Below, piece by piece: positions 41,983 to 52,660 of a DNA stretch of 64,000 nt. Position 1 is the first letter of the stretch. The number at the start of each line of letters is the position of its first letter. The DNA is from Catonia carolina (Eukaryota; Arthropoda; Insecta; Hemiptera; Achilidae): the NCBI GenBank assembly GCA_035578175.1, contig JAQMRL010000005.1:58013722-58077721 (forward strand), written 5' to 3'. The translations under genes were made by a program, and so were the position numbers. The notes beneath the pieces are model-generated. The model saw only the letters and a list, made by a program, of their open reading frames with translations. It was not told the origin of the DNA and ran no database searches.

Positions 41983-43629
41983 TCTATTATATAAAAGGAC
42001 AACCATGTCCTGGGTGATTCATTTATAGATCAACGCACAGCCGAAACTACTGACGCTACAGACTTGAAATTTGGAAGTTAGCTTTCTTATGTTGTGTAAG
42101 CGCGCACTAAGAAAGGATTTTGCAAAATTTTGATTTTAAAAGGAAGAAATAGCAAAAATTCCCCTCCACTGATGCGAGGATTAAGAATCAACGCGAAGCG
42201 CTACGCTTATGAAGTGGCAGGTTCTCCCACACACATTTAACCCCTCCATAGGCATATTCCATAGCATACCCAGTACTGTACCACTAGGCTTGCGAGACGT
42301 CGTAGCCTCTTATTCTCTTTACAGATTACAAATTAAAATTTACATTCTATTGATTAATCATCAATTTTATTACGAATAGTAGGCCTAATCACTAAAACAA
42401 AAAATTAAAAATGTGCAAATGTACACACATTTGCACGGGCTATTTATAAAAATTTTCAATTATTTCCGTTTTTATTGATTAAATAAATTTGATTGCAAAT
42501 CTATTATGTAAAATCCTAATTAAGGATTTTGCAAAATTTTGATTTTAAAGAGTAGAAATCGCAAAAATTTCGGCCCATAAGAAATACACATAGGTAGCCT
42601 ATACTTATATACACGATTCGTTTAAAACAGTAACAGTCGGCCTACACCGGATGTTAAAACTCACATTTTATTCTTAATCGCATTCTTATCGTACGTAAAT
42701 AGCAGATCAATTACAAAACTATAGCTATTTTCCCAGAAGTTGAATTGACTTTAACAACGATTTTAATCTATGTTTTACTTTTGTCACTCCGGATGTTGTA
42801 CTGTACGTAGTGTTTAATCTTGTGACCTAAACTGGATTAATATTTTAACCAGAATTAATTCCAGAATTGTTGTAATTAGCATAATAAGTGATATGTTTTT
42901 TATGCTTTAAAGTATTATTACTTATTATGCGAGATACGAATCTCATTGCTTAGGTCACACAATGTATTTGACTGACATTGTAAAAATGATTTTTGCAACC
43001 GAACAATTAAAATTTAATTTTAAAAAAATGTGTCAACCAATTCAGTAAAATGCATACGGTAAAGTTATTTTCTTAAATCTAACTTAAATTAAAATAAAAC
43101 AACAGTTATTTATGTAAATTCAGGCAGTATACTATTATAATCCTTCACTTTTTCATTTTTTCACCATAAGGGTCGATTCACACACATCCGTCACGTCACG
43201 TTTCAGTTCCGTCATTCCGAGAAGTATCAGTCATAGAAAAATCTTTCTTGAAAAATTAATGACATTGTCTACACTGAGCATCGGCACCGTCCCGAATTCG
43301 GCGCGTCAGTCTTGTCGCCGTCACCGAACCGTCAAAACGATATTTTTTTCTCAACGATATTTTTTTTTTACGGACGAGTTTGTCTCTATGAAAAATGACA
43401 ATGGAGTTTGACGGAAGGAAAACTGACGTACGTGTGTGAATACTGTCATCATTTTTGACTTCGAGTGGCCGTGCCGGTTTCGTTTCGGAACGGTGACGTG
43501 ACTGATGTGTGTGAATTGTTCTTTATACGTAATTCCAAAAAAATTATATTTGTGACTTACGTTATTAGCAAATTAAAATACAGAATCATAGACTTAAAGT
43601 TGCATGGGCGAAGCCACGACGGGACGCTA
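41983..43629 (+). mobile_element. Helitron unit L1
   Basis: 5' end TCTATTATATAAAAGGAC then the Helitron-type leader ATCAACGCACAGCCGAAACT and GACTTGAAATTTGGAAGTTA. The 3' end is degenerate: GCATGGGCGAAGCCACGACG, then GGGACGCTA without the final G. 1647 bp, non-coding. About 0.5 kb around 42300-42660 is absent from its sister L2; that extra part includes a second partial copy of the AAGGATTTTGCAAAATTTTG region and a GTGCAAATG/CATTTGCAC hairpin (42418-42441). No Rep/helicase gene. Confidence 0.85.
43172..43527. mobile_element. MITE inside Helitron unit L1
   Basis: GATTCACACACATCCGTCAC with GTCACGTTTCAGTTCCG on the left mirrors CGGAACGGTGACGTGACTGA and TGTGTGTGAATTG on the right, giving imperfect inverted ends of about 40 bp. 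The interior has scattered CGTC/GACG-rich blocks. The same element sits at the corresponding place in L2 but without its right end. Confidence 0.65.
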
Positions 43630-43830
43630 TCTATTATATAAAAAGAGATGTCCTGATTTATAGATCATTTTATGTTTTCTAAGCTGTCGCTAAGAAAGGA
43701 TTTTGCAAAATTTTTATTTTAAATGGTAGAATTCGCAAAAATACCTTCCCATAAAAAATACAGAGAGTATACTTAAACAGCTGATTCTTTGTTTACGTTT
43801 GCGTGGGCGAAGCCACGCGGGACCCGCTAG
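43630..43830 (+). mobile_element. Helitron unit S1
   Basis: 201 bp. Begins TCTATTATATAAAAAGAG and ends with the canonical terminal hairpin GCGTGG-GCGAAG-CCACGC (43801-43818) followed by GGGACCCGCTAG. Joined directly to L1 upstream and L2 downstream without spacer. Confidence 0.85.
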
Positions 43831-44936
43831 TCTATTATATAAAAGGACAACCATGTCCAGGGTGATTCATTTATAGATCAACGCACAGCCGAAACTACTG
43901 ACGCTAGAGACTTGAAATTTGGAAGTTAGCTTTCTTATGTTGTGTAAGCGCGCACTAAGAAAGGATTTTGCACAATTTTGATTTTAAAGGGAAGAAATCG
44001 CAAAAATCCCCCCCCCCCACTGATGCGAGGATGCGGGTCAGCGCGAAGCGCTACGCTTATGTACTGGTTTTGCTCCGACACACATTTACCCCCTCCATAG
44101 GCATATTCCGTTGCATCCAGTGTATACATTCTTATCGTACATACAATATACGCGTATAGCAGATCAATTACAAAACTGTAGCTATTTTCCCAGAAGTAAA
44201 ATTGACTTACGTAACTACGATTTTAATCTATGGTTTACTTTTGTCACTCCGGATGTTGTACTGTACGTAGTGTTTAACCTAACACTGGATTTACATATTA
44301 ACCAGAATTAATTCCAGAGTTGTTGTAATTAGAATAATAAGAGATAAATGTTTTTTATGCTTAGGCTATAGTATTATTACTTATTATTCAAGATACGGAT
44401 TTCATTGCTTAGGTCACATAATGTATTTGACTGACATTGTAAAAATGATTTTTGCAAACGAACAATTAAAATTTAATTTTAAAAAAATGTGTCTCAACCA
44501 ATTCATTAAATGCATACGGTAAAGTTATTTTCTTAAATTAAAATAAAACAACAGTTATTTATGTAAATTCAGGCAGTATGGTATTATATCCTTCTTTTTT
44601 CATTTTTTCACCATAAGGGTCGATTCACACACATCCGTCACGTCACGTCTCAGTTCCGTCATTCCGAGAAGTATCAGTCACAGAAAAATATTCTTTCTTG
44701 AAAAAATAATGACATTGTCTACACTGAGCACCAGCACCGTCCTAAAACCGGCACATCAGTATTGTCGCCGTCACCGAACCGTCAAAACGATATTTTTCCT
44801 CGACGATATTTTGTTTTTTACGGACGTATTTGTCTTTATGTAAAATGACTGAATGAAGTTTTTGTGACTTATACGTAAATTAAAATACAGAATCATAGCC
44901 TTAAAATTGCATGGGTGAAGCCACGACGGGGCGCTA
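43831..44936 (+). mobile_element. Helitron unit L2
   Basis: Starts TCTATTATATAAAAGGAC immediately after the CTAG of S1 and carries the same ATCAACGCACAGCCGAAACT leader as L1. 1106 bp. It ends GGGCGCTA at the junction with S2. It keeps the left part of the internal MITE (about 44629 onward) but lost that element's right end. Confidence 0.85.
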
Positions 44937-45132
44937 TCTATATAAAAAGAGATGTCCTGATTTATAGATCAACTTAAGTTTCTCAGCTGTCGCAAAGAAA
45001 TTATTTTGCAAAATATTTATTTTAAGTGGTAGAATTCGCAAAAATACCCTCCCATAAGAAATACAGAGAGTATACTTAAACGCTGATTCTTTGTTTACGT
45101 TTGCGTGGGCGAAGCCACGCGGGACCCACTAG
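44937..45132 (+). mobile_element. Helitron unit S2
   Basis: 196 bp. Begins TCTATATAAAAAGAGATG and ends with hairpin GCGTGG/CCACGC (45103-45120) and GGGACCCACTAG. The base after it is T and the base before L1 is A, the Helitron A/T target rule. Confidence 0.85.
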
Positions 45133-45849
45133 TTAGTAATAAAACATTAGAAATAAACAAAAAACTAACCTCAAAAATATAACCTAATTATGATTATATT
45201 TAATCATAAATGAATGACGCAAAATGAAAATCGATCTGTTTGCCTTTAAAATACGGAAAATCACTCTTTCACGCTAAACTAGGCTCTGTAGAGAAAAATG
45301 CTATGAATAAAAGTTATAGATCTTTTAATTTTCTATAAATTTAATTATATACTTTTTTGTCGTAAAATGCATTCTAAGGCCGGAATCTTAAAAAAAATCG
45401 ATTTTTCACACGTTTTCGTGAGAAAAACACAGAAAATTGGTAATTACCGCTAAACTAAGCGTTATATAAAAAAATGTGTGAAATAAAAGTTGTAGGGTTT
45501 TAAATTCTCTACAACTTTTATTATATACATTTTTGCGGTAAAATGCATAATAAAGCCGCGATCTTGAAAAAACAATGTTTTTACGTGAAAACAGCCTTAC
45601 CGAGAATTTCAGCAAACATGGCGCCTACCCTATCTTATAGAGAATAAAAAATTGAATAAACCAGACGATTTTAAAAAATCGTAGGACCAGTTTTTGAGAA
45701 AATCGCAAAAAAGTGAAAAATTACACGAATAAACTACTACTTCCGGTTGACCGATTTTGATGAAAATGTTCGTGTCGGGTCCGGTAGTGGTATGTAACTT
45801 AAGTTTCAAGTTTCAAGTTCGTACGATGTTCCGTTCTTGAGATATTCTG

Positions 45850-45850
<1 letters not shown>

Positions 45851-45882
<32 letters not shown>
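45851..45882. repeat. (CA)n microsatellite of copy G8
   Basis: A pure CA run between GATATTCTGTT and GACCAATCGCTAAAAA, the fixed microsatellite position of the G family. Confidence 0.9.
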
Positions 45883-45886
<4 letters not shown>

Positions 45887-46020
45887 CAATCGCTAAAAAC
45901 ATGTTTTTTGGGTTCAGGGGGTCTGAAGTAGAGATCCGGTGAAAACTCGAATTCGAAAAATCGACATGAAAACAATACTTTCCTTCCTATATATTCATAT
46001 AGGCAAGAGAAAGTAAAAAT

Positions 46021-46267
46021 ATGCACGCCTAGCTCTCCCCTACCGTCCGCGAATAGTGAAGAGATTGGGGCAAGTCGACCAGCCTACTGCACCTGCGTAT
46101 TCTATGTACGTATAAGTTAGTTGTTTGTATTTGCGGCGCCATAAAAGTTGCTTTGTATGTGTGTATGAGTATTTTACATTTCTTTACTCTCAGGAGTCTC
46201 GCGGATGCTTATTAGTAAACTAGTTTTTCTCGATTTTTCGCAACACTTCACCTACTTTTGAAGGCAC
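46021..46267. other. spacer, nothing recognised
   Basis: No supported feature between G8 and the type D SINE. Confidence 0.4.
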
Positions 46268-46411
46268 TAGCCACCATTGATAACTACTGTTTAGTATTCA
46301 AATCCGTACAAAAAGTAATCTACCTTTACTAGGATTTGAACCACGCATTCTTCGTTTCCAAAAATCAGCTGACTTACGGCAGTGATCCCATCGGTTGACC
46401 AACCGATGGAT
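46268..46411 (-). repeat. tRNA-headed SINE type D, head fragment (copy 4)
   Basis: The minus-strand B box GGTTCAAATCCTAGTAAAG and TTTGAATACTAAACAG are clear; the distal body is missing. Confidence 0.6.
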
Positions 46412-47959
46412 CGGATAAAAAATTGTGTGTATTTGTCAAAAAAGTATTCCGAGTTGCCTGTCCATGTATTATAGCTTTAAGCAAAATATTTATTATACTG
46501 GAATACATGTATAATTATTGTTATTATTGGTAGGTATAAATATGTAACGATGTAACAATGTTACAACAAATTGTAACTGTACATAGTATGTACTAGTTTA
46601 ATAATAGTACAGTAATATGATTACTAATTGTAACTACAATATAATACAGGATGTACACAAAATGCGACTTTTATTTCAAGCAGAAGAATCTTTTACGTTT
46701 GCACCACCTTCAACTTCAACCGGTGAGGAAATACTTTAATAAAAACTAAAAAATAATAAAAAATTGTTGGCGCCAGCTCTGTCAGCAGAGCAAGAAAAAA
46801 TAAATTAAAAAAAAACCTGTATTTTCTTGATCTAAACTTTTTTCCTCTTTTTAGGAAATTCACAATCTGTTATAAACAATCAGTGAATGTGATAACACAA
46901 AATTTGGAAAAAAATAACATGATAAATAAACGTAAGTGGAGACACAGTCCAGTGACAGAACTCCGACATGAATAGATATTGTAGCATTAAGTGAAGCAAT
47001 TAGAACACTGTAATGAATAGTCAATTACAGTACTACGTTAATTGATGAGGTTTCGGCTCCGTCGACGTTTCAGACGTCTTATTGGATTGTTTGGGAGAGT
47101 CTGCGTAGCCAAATTGATTAGTTTGACCTAAACGAAATATTTAATGAATCTACTACTAACTAAATTAACTAACTACCAACAAAATCATCCTTAAATTACC
47201 CTAACCTATTTTAAAATATAGCCAAACTTTTTTGCCGCGACTATAATATAAAAACAAGAAAACTTAACCAAACCCTTAACGAATACAAAATGAATTTACC
47301 TCCAATAATATATGTGTCCCCTTTCTTCTTCTTCTTCTCTTTGTTCTCCTAGTCACTCCTCATTCTCCTACTCCCTTCTTCAAAACTTCCCTTCTAAACA
47401 GCTCCTGTGTTTCACTCTTAAGTCCCAAGGGAACTGATTGTAAATGTCTTAAGTCCGAACCAGGAAACCTCTGGTTGACAAGCCTCCCTCTCCCACCAAC
47501 CGCTCAACCAACTTGGAGGTCTAACAGGAAGGAGAACTACCCCAATGATTGGCTGAAAGTTGGTAGGTGAAAAAAAGCCCAAAAACACAGAGGGAGAAAT
47601 ATACTCGTTTAACAATATCAGATGATTGACCGTTGGCTATATTTACAACTTATCGACTAACTACTATTCTAATGTAACTAATTCTAACAAGGGGGTTTCT
47701 TCCTTACATTATTTATTGGTTTATTACTGAGTAATGGAAGTTATAGTAATTAGGAATTACCATAACTTCCATTGTTTGTACAATATTGTTCTTTTACAAT
47801 GGTACACGTTTATATAAGGACTTAAAAACATTATAACAAAGGTACGATGTCTGCTACGTAGCACCCAAGCTGAACAATCTCCTCCCCTTCCACCTTGAAA
47901 ATAAACTGGACATCATAAGTTTAAAAAAATCAGTAACCACCTGGTTAATGAAATTGTTA
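46412..47959. other. no gene seen; (CTT)n tract
   Basis: CTTCTTCTTCTTC at 47328-47339 in pyrimidine-rich sequence. The 65-residue frame at 47418 shows no domain. Otherwise AT-rich, nothing recognised. Confidence 0.4.
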
Positions 47960-48340
47960 GTTGTTTAGGTGATCAGCTGAAAGGCTGGTTTGAACTTCTA
48001 GAAGCTTTTCTAAGTAAAAAACGGAGTGAAGTGGTTTACCATTCCATCCTCATTGTTTGGAAAAGTAAGCACTAGAATCCCCGGCCCTTTGAAAAGCATC
48101 TACTTTTCACCCTGCAAATGACACCTTCACTTCATTCACCGCAGGGTCTGGCTGTATAATGAAATTAATTACTCTCAAAGGAGATAACTTTAACTAGTTT
48201 TTTACCCCTGTACCTTTTCTGTTCTTAAATGCTTCAATCATATAATTGGCTGACCATGTGATAATAAAAAACCTATTTTTTGTAGCCCTGGAACTAGCAG
48301 ATAGAGTGTAAATAATTTAACACTCCACCTGCCTGTTATG
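47960..48340 (-). repeat. S-family dispersed repeat (copy S11)
   Basis: Full-length, GTTGTTTAGGTGATCAGCTG at the left to ACTCCACCTGCCTGTTATG at the right. Confidence 0.85.
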
Positions 48341-48710
48341 CAAAATGGAAATAGGAAGAGGAACTACAGAAATATTGGTTACACAAGTAATTCTGTGAGC
48401 TCATTTACCGATCCTACGTTCTATTGTTTATACGTGGTTAAGTTCTTTTTGTAAATTTTTTTTGTGTAAACCAACATAAAAAATAATGTAGCTCAATATT
48501 TTAATAGCCCTATCAGTAGCTGTAATAGTGTTTAAATTACTAACACGTAGTCTTAATTACTAACACATTAATCCAGTTCTACATAAATGCAGTAGTAACA
48601 AAAAACACCCTACCGTTTAACACGAGAACTCATGTTTGGGTAGATTAATTTTCTTATTACGGAATTCAATTTATCTTACTTCCTAATCTGTATTGTGTTC
48701 ATGGCTTTTT

Positions 48711-48875
48711 TTATTTCTGCATGCGTCTCAATACCTCCTCATTAGAGACACGATCCACCCAGGAGACTCTCAGGATCCTTCTGTAGAGCCACATCTCAAA
48801 CGCTTCAAGTCTTTTACTCATTAAATCATTACGCATCCAAGACTCCACGCCAAAAAACATAAGCGAGGATACATG
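48711..48875 (-). pseudogene. LINE RT C-terminal fragment
   Basis: The minus-strand frame reads FFGVESWMRNDLMSKRLEAF, EMWLYRRILRVSWVDRVSNE and EVLRRMQK before a TAA. This is the conserved block after the palm in many insect LINEs (GVEAW, RLEAFEMWCYRRML, NEEVL). It has no initiator and no catalytic domain. Too short to be seen as a named frame. Confidence 0.8.
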
Positions 48876-49679
48876 GCATTAAATAGTCGCATTTTTTTAC
48901 GTTAAAATTCTTAAAAGACGTTTATTAATTAATCTATTCCTTTATTGAGTCATTATCTTTTCTAAATTTTTGAACACCCTATAGTTTATCTTGTACAAAT
49001 TAAATACTATGTATTAGTTACTTTTTTCTCAGAGGAGGTCTTCAGGTATTTTTCAATTGTTAATTAAATAGATAAATATTCATAAGCGTGGAATTAAAAT
49101 ACAGTATTTAATGTAATACATAAATACATTTATTAAATACATAACTGAATAGAAAAAAATATTTGAGTAATAGTAATTTATATGTAGGCTATCCCCTTTA
49201 GCGTTACTTAGAAATTTATTGCAACGCTATACTTTAAAGAATGAATTGGTATTAACGCACTCGATATAATCAAATACATTTATGACAAATCATATCATTA
49301 CTGACTAATGAGTAAATCATTGCATCGGGTGAAACATGAAAAATAATTCAACGAACTAACAGCAATTAGTGCCTACCAATGTAGCGCCGACGACTACCCA
49401 TGTAAAGCCGACAATGAGAAGTCCTCACGGTTCCTGTCCGGGAAGTCACAACTGACTTCATTAAAGTAATTTTTAAATAATTATGATATCATAAGTCATA
49501 CGTTTTTTTTTACTTTTATCGTATTAGAAAAGTGCTTAAAAAATACAAATATAAATAAATTGCTAAAGATCGTGGTTACCGGTGTACATTTATTGTTTTT
49601 TAAAAAAGTATAGGGCTAGTACTCATAAAGCAGGGAAACTCCACTAAGTCAATATTTCAATTCTTCTATAATTTTTAAC
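48876..49679. other. AT-rich spacer, nothing recognised
   Basis: GTGGTTACCGGTGTACATTT near 49571 could be a scrap of a type D SINE. No other feature. Confidence 0.35.
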
Positions 49680-49853
49680 CGGCCGGTAGTCTTTAAAAAT
49701 CCATCTCTACAAATGTTCGCCTCTTATCATGCGGTTCTGGGTTCGAATCCCTCTCAGGCACGGCAAATTTTCATACGTTACAGAAAATAATTTCATCCTT
49801 CACCGTCTGCATTAGCAGTAATTGCAGAACAGTCGGACGTTAAACCAAAAAAA
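49680..49853 (+). repeat. chimeric SINE: type 2 head with type 1 tail (copy d)
   Basis: The head has CATGCGGTTCTGGGTTCGAA (B box) and CAAATTTTCATACGTTACAG, as in copy e at 49962. The 3' part is CACCGTCTGCATTAGCAGTA and CAGTCGGACGTTAAACC, the type 1 tail, followed by a run of A. Confidence 0.8.
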
Positions 49854-49961
49854 AAAAAATCAACAAATTCTGTTGTTTTCTTTGAAACTTTTACACTTTT
49901 TACACATAAAGAATGATTCAATTGATATCAATTATTTTCTTTTAAGACAGTTAATGAAGTT

Positions 49962-50131
49962 TTTTTTTGTTTTATTTTAATTCATTTATTTAACGTCGCA
50001 TCCACTTCAAAGGTCATTAGCGACGACGTTGGGTGTAACTATATACAATGGAGAATGAAATGATTTTTTGTAACGTATGAAAATATGCTGTGCCTGAGTG
50101 GGGTTCGAACCCAGGACCGCATGATGAGAAG
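49962..50131 (-). repeat. tRNA-headed SINE, type 2 (copy e)
   Basis: The minus strand has CATCATGCGGTCCTGGGTTC (B box), TTTTCATACGTTACAAAAAA and the type 2 tail CGTCGTCGCTAATGACCTTT then GTGGATGCGACGTTAAA with an A/T-rich end. It faces copy d about 110 bases away. Confidence 0.8.
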
Positions 50132-50635
50132 TTTTTTTGTAACAGTGCCTTTCTTTTGCAGTAAGTTTATAAATACAATAACTTTAAGCAAAAATGAGAA
50201 AATCTGAGTAATGTCTTTATAATTACAATATAACCACACTCAGTAGTGTGTTTTAACAAGACTTAACTGTGAAGAAAAAATATTTATGCAGTATATTTAC
50301 AAAACTAAACTTGATGAACTGTGAATTAACATCTTGAAATACAAAGTTGTTGAATCTGGAGATGATGACGAGGTACCTATAAATGATAGCGTTAACAAAA
50401 TAAATATAATCTGACCACTTTATACGCTCGGCTAACGTTCAGACGTAAATGAAGTTAATAAAAACATTTTAAAAGATCATATAATCCTCAGTAATAATAC
50501 ATTTTATTCCATTATTAATTGGGCAGAAACTAAATTCAGTTAAAAATTGACAGACTGAACTTTACCAACAAATACACTGCATTGTTACAACATCCTTAAA
50601 GCATTAATGTATTTGCAAAATCATAGTCTTATCAA
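50132..50635. other. AT-rich spacer, nothing recognised
   Basis: No supported feature. Confidence 0.4.
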
Positions 50636-50985
50636 CGATCTGTTAGTTCCTGGCCTACAAAAAAATACTGTTTTTTATCACGTGGTTAACTAATTAAATG
50701 ACTGAATCATTTAAGAACGCAAGAGGTAGAAGTGTAAAAGACTAATCAGAGTTGTCTCCTCTGAAAGTAATGAATTTCATTTAACAGACAGACCTTGTGG
50801 TGAATGAAGTGTAGATGTCATATTTACAGGCTGGAAAATATGTGCTTTTCAGAGAGCCTGGTATGCTGATAAGCATACTATTCCACTTAATGAGGAAGGC
50901 AATTATAAACCACCTCACTCCTCGTTTTACTTAGTAAAACCTCTAGAGGTTCAAACAGTCTTTCAGCTGATAACCTAAACAACAA
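50636..50985 (+). repeat. S-family dispersed repeat (copy S12)
   Basis: Near full-length: TCTGTTAGTTCCTGGCCTAC to GGTTCAAACAGTCTTTCAGC and TAACCTAAACAACA. The first 20-odd bases of the family are missing. Confidence 0.8.
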
Positions 50986-51651
50986 TCTGATAAATTTGAC
51001 AAAACCCCGTTAAATATGATTACATTTCATTCACCTCGAACAATATTAAATTTAAAAAATAATTTCAATAAAATTTACGATTTGTTTATAACTAATAAAT
51101 AATGGATGCTGTAGGAGTAACCCTATGCATTTTAAAATGTAAAATAAGTTGAAACAGTTTTACTTGTCACGTACAATAATAATGTGTTTAAATAAAAATG
51201 GCCCCAGAGCAGATCCTTGAGAGATTCGAAATTGTTAAAACAGTTGATACAACAATAAATTATTACGAATAGGCTACTTAGGAGATAGTTATTAGGTTAG
51301 GTTTAGTTGGATCATCTCTTTACCGTTAAATTTATTGCCGGTAGAATATTATTCTACCTCTCCTTCCTAATCTTCATCCTGTTTCTTCCTGTGTGTGCTA
51401 TCGTAGATTGTTTGTTCTTCATCCTCTTTTTCTTCTTCTTCTTCTTCTATAAGCTTTTGAAATGTTGAGAAAGGTGCTTGAGGCAGTTTAGAAGAAAGAG
51501 GTGATGTTTGAAATTGGCACTTCATACTTTTTTTATTTATGCAACTGTCTCCACGATGTCTTTTTACAAAACTCTTGACTCTTTATACGAATAAACCCCG
51601 TCTGAATGTATAACAAACTACTAAAATTCATTTAAAAGATCTTCCACTGGA
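50986..51651. other. AT-rich spacer with (TTC)n tract
   Basis: TTCTTCTTCTTCTTCTTC at 51429-51448. No gene seen. Confidence 0.4.
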
Positions 51652-51850
51652 CCGCCTTCTTGGCGTAGTGACTACCGGCTGGCCTACAAAGCGAAAGGTC
51701 TCAGGTTCGATTCCCGGCTAGGGTCTGGAAATCTTTACAAATTAAAACCTACCGTTACACACGGTAGTCGCCAAAAATACACAACACACAAACACGCGTG
51801 GCCTTGGGTGAACTCTCTGCAAGCTAACCGGTGATCTAAAACAAACACCC
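51652..51850 (+). repeat. tRNA-headed SINE, type 3 (copy k)
   Basis: TTGGCGTAGTGACTACCGGC (A box), CAGGTTCGATTCCCGGCTAG (B box) and GGTCTGGAAAT. The body differs from copies i and j after CACACGGTAGTCGCC. Confidence 0.7.
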
Positions 51851-52126
51851 ACTCATTACATTTTGTCAATTCAATCGTCAGTGGTATAATGTAATAGGCC
51901 TAATAATAAAATTATAATGGTTTTGTCATTTTTTATACACAAATTATTTTCATTTCACATGACTATCAGTTATTTATAGATTGATGTAATGTAATAACTA
52001 AATAAATCTTGTAATATATGAGACAGTCACATTTTGGAACACGTGGTGTCTTCATGATTTAGTGTGCGATTTGATGTAAAATTGTATTTATTCGCATAAA
52101 TTTTCGTATTTTTTCTTAGTTTTTGG

Positions 52127-52660
52127 GTGATAGTACGTGATTATGCGACAACACATGTATTGACGATGGTGGACGAACCTTCTTCTTTCGGAAGTAATAT
52201 TCAACATAGAAATGGGAAACCTTTACGAAGCGGAGAAAAAACAATTGCAATTAATGTTTTCAATAAGTTTGCTAACAAAAATATCCTAACCTATAAATTG
52301 AAGAGATAGAATCACTCACTGCTGAATTTATCGGTGTGTCTTGTTCAAGTGCTCACAGAGTACGAAAAGAATTTAAACAGAGTGATGTTTTAACAAACTC
52401 AGTTAAAAAAAGAAACCGTAAAACGCTGCTTAAGACAAACTTGCTGATATCAACAAAACTGCTTTAAGACTTATTATTCATCAATTTTCCTTTAGAAATG
52501 AGTTAACTACTTTAAATAAGATTTTGTCGGTTGTCACTAATGGCCCTGATTTACCCAACATTAGTCGGTCCATTCTTCATAAACTAATTCTATCTATGGG
52601 GTTTAAATTCAATAGCAGGTTCAATAGTTTTTTGTGCAACGGCATGAAAGGTACGAGCGG
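52127..52660 (+). pseudogene. transposase-like N-terminal relic (IS630/Tc1-type), frameshifted
   Basis: Segments in successive frames: EKTIAINVFNKFANKN; after a stop, EIESLTAEFIGVSCSSAHRV, RKEFKQSDVLTN and KKRNRKTLL; after a shift, DKLADINKTALRLIIHQFSF, RNELTTLNKILSVV, GPDLPNISRSILHKLI and GFKFNSR. The alternation of a helix-turn-helix-like block, a basic linker and a second helical block followed by NELTTL matches the DNA-binding half of a Tc1/IS630-type transposase family frequent in insects. The DDE domain is not recognisable downstream. At least two frameshifts and a stop make it inactive. Family naming is from memory of the pattern. Confidence 0.5.

Larger units (their letters stand above)
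41915..46020 (+). repeat. G-family repeat split by a Helitron array (copy G8)
   Basis: The left 68 bases (AAAATCTGGTGTGAAACACT to ACAATATAACCTAACA) and the right part from 45133 (TTAGTAATAAAACATT to AGGCAAGAGAAAGTAAAAAT) join into one family member that matches the uninterrupted copy at 58732. The right part keeps an 18-dinucleotide-scale (CA)n run at 45851-45882. Confidence 0.9.

Noticed and set aside
47418..47615. 65-residue minus-strand frame with WLSGWWEREACQPEVS
   Set aside because: Looks protein-like for a short stretch but matches nothing I know and borders a (CTT)n tract.
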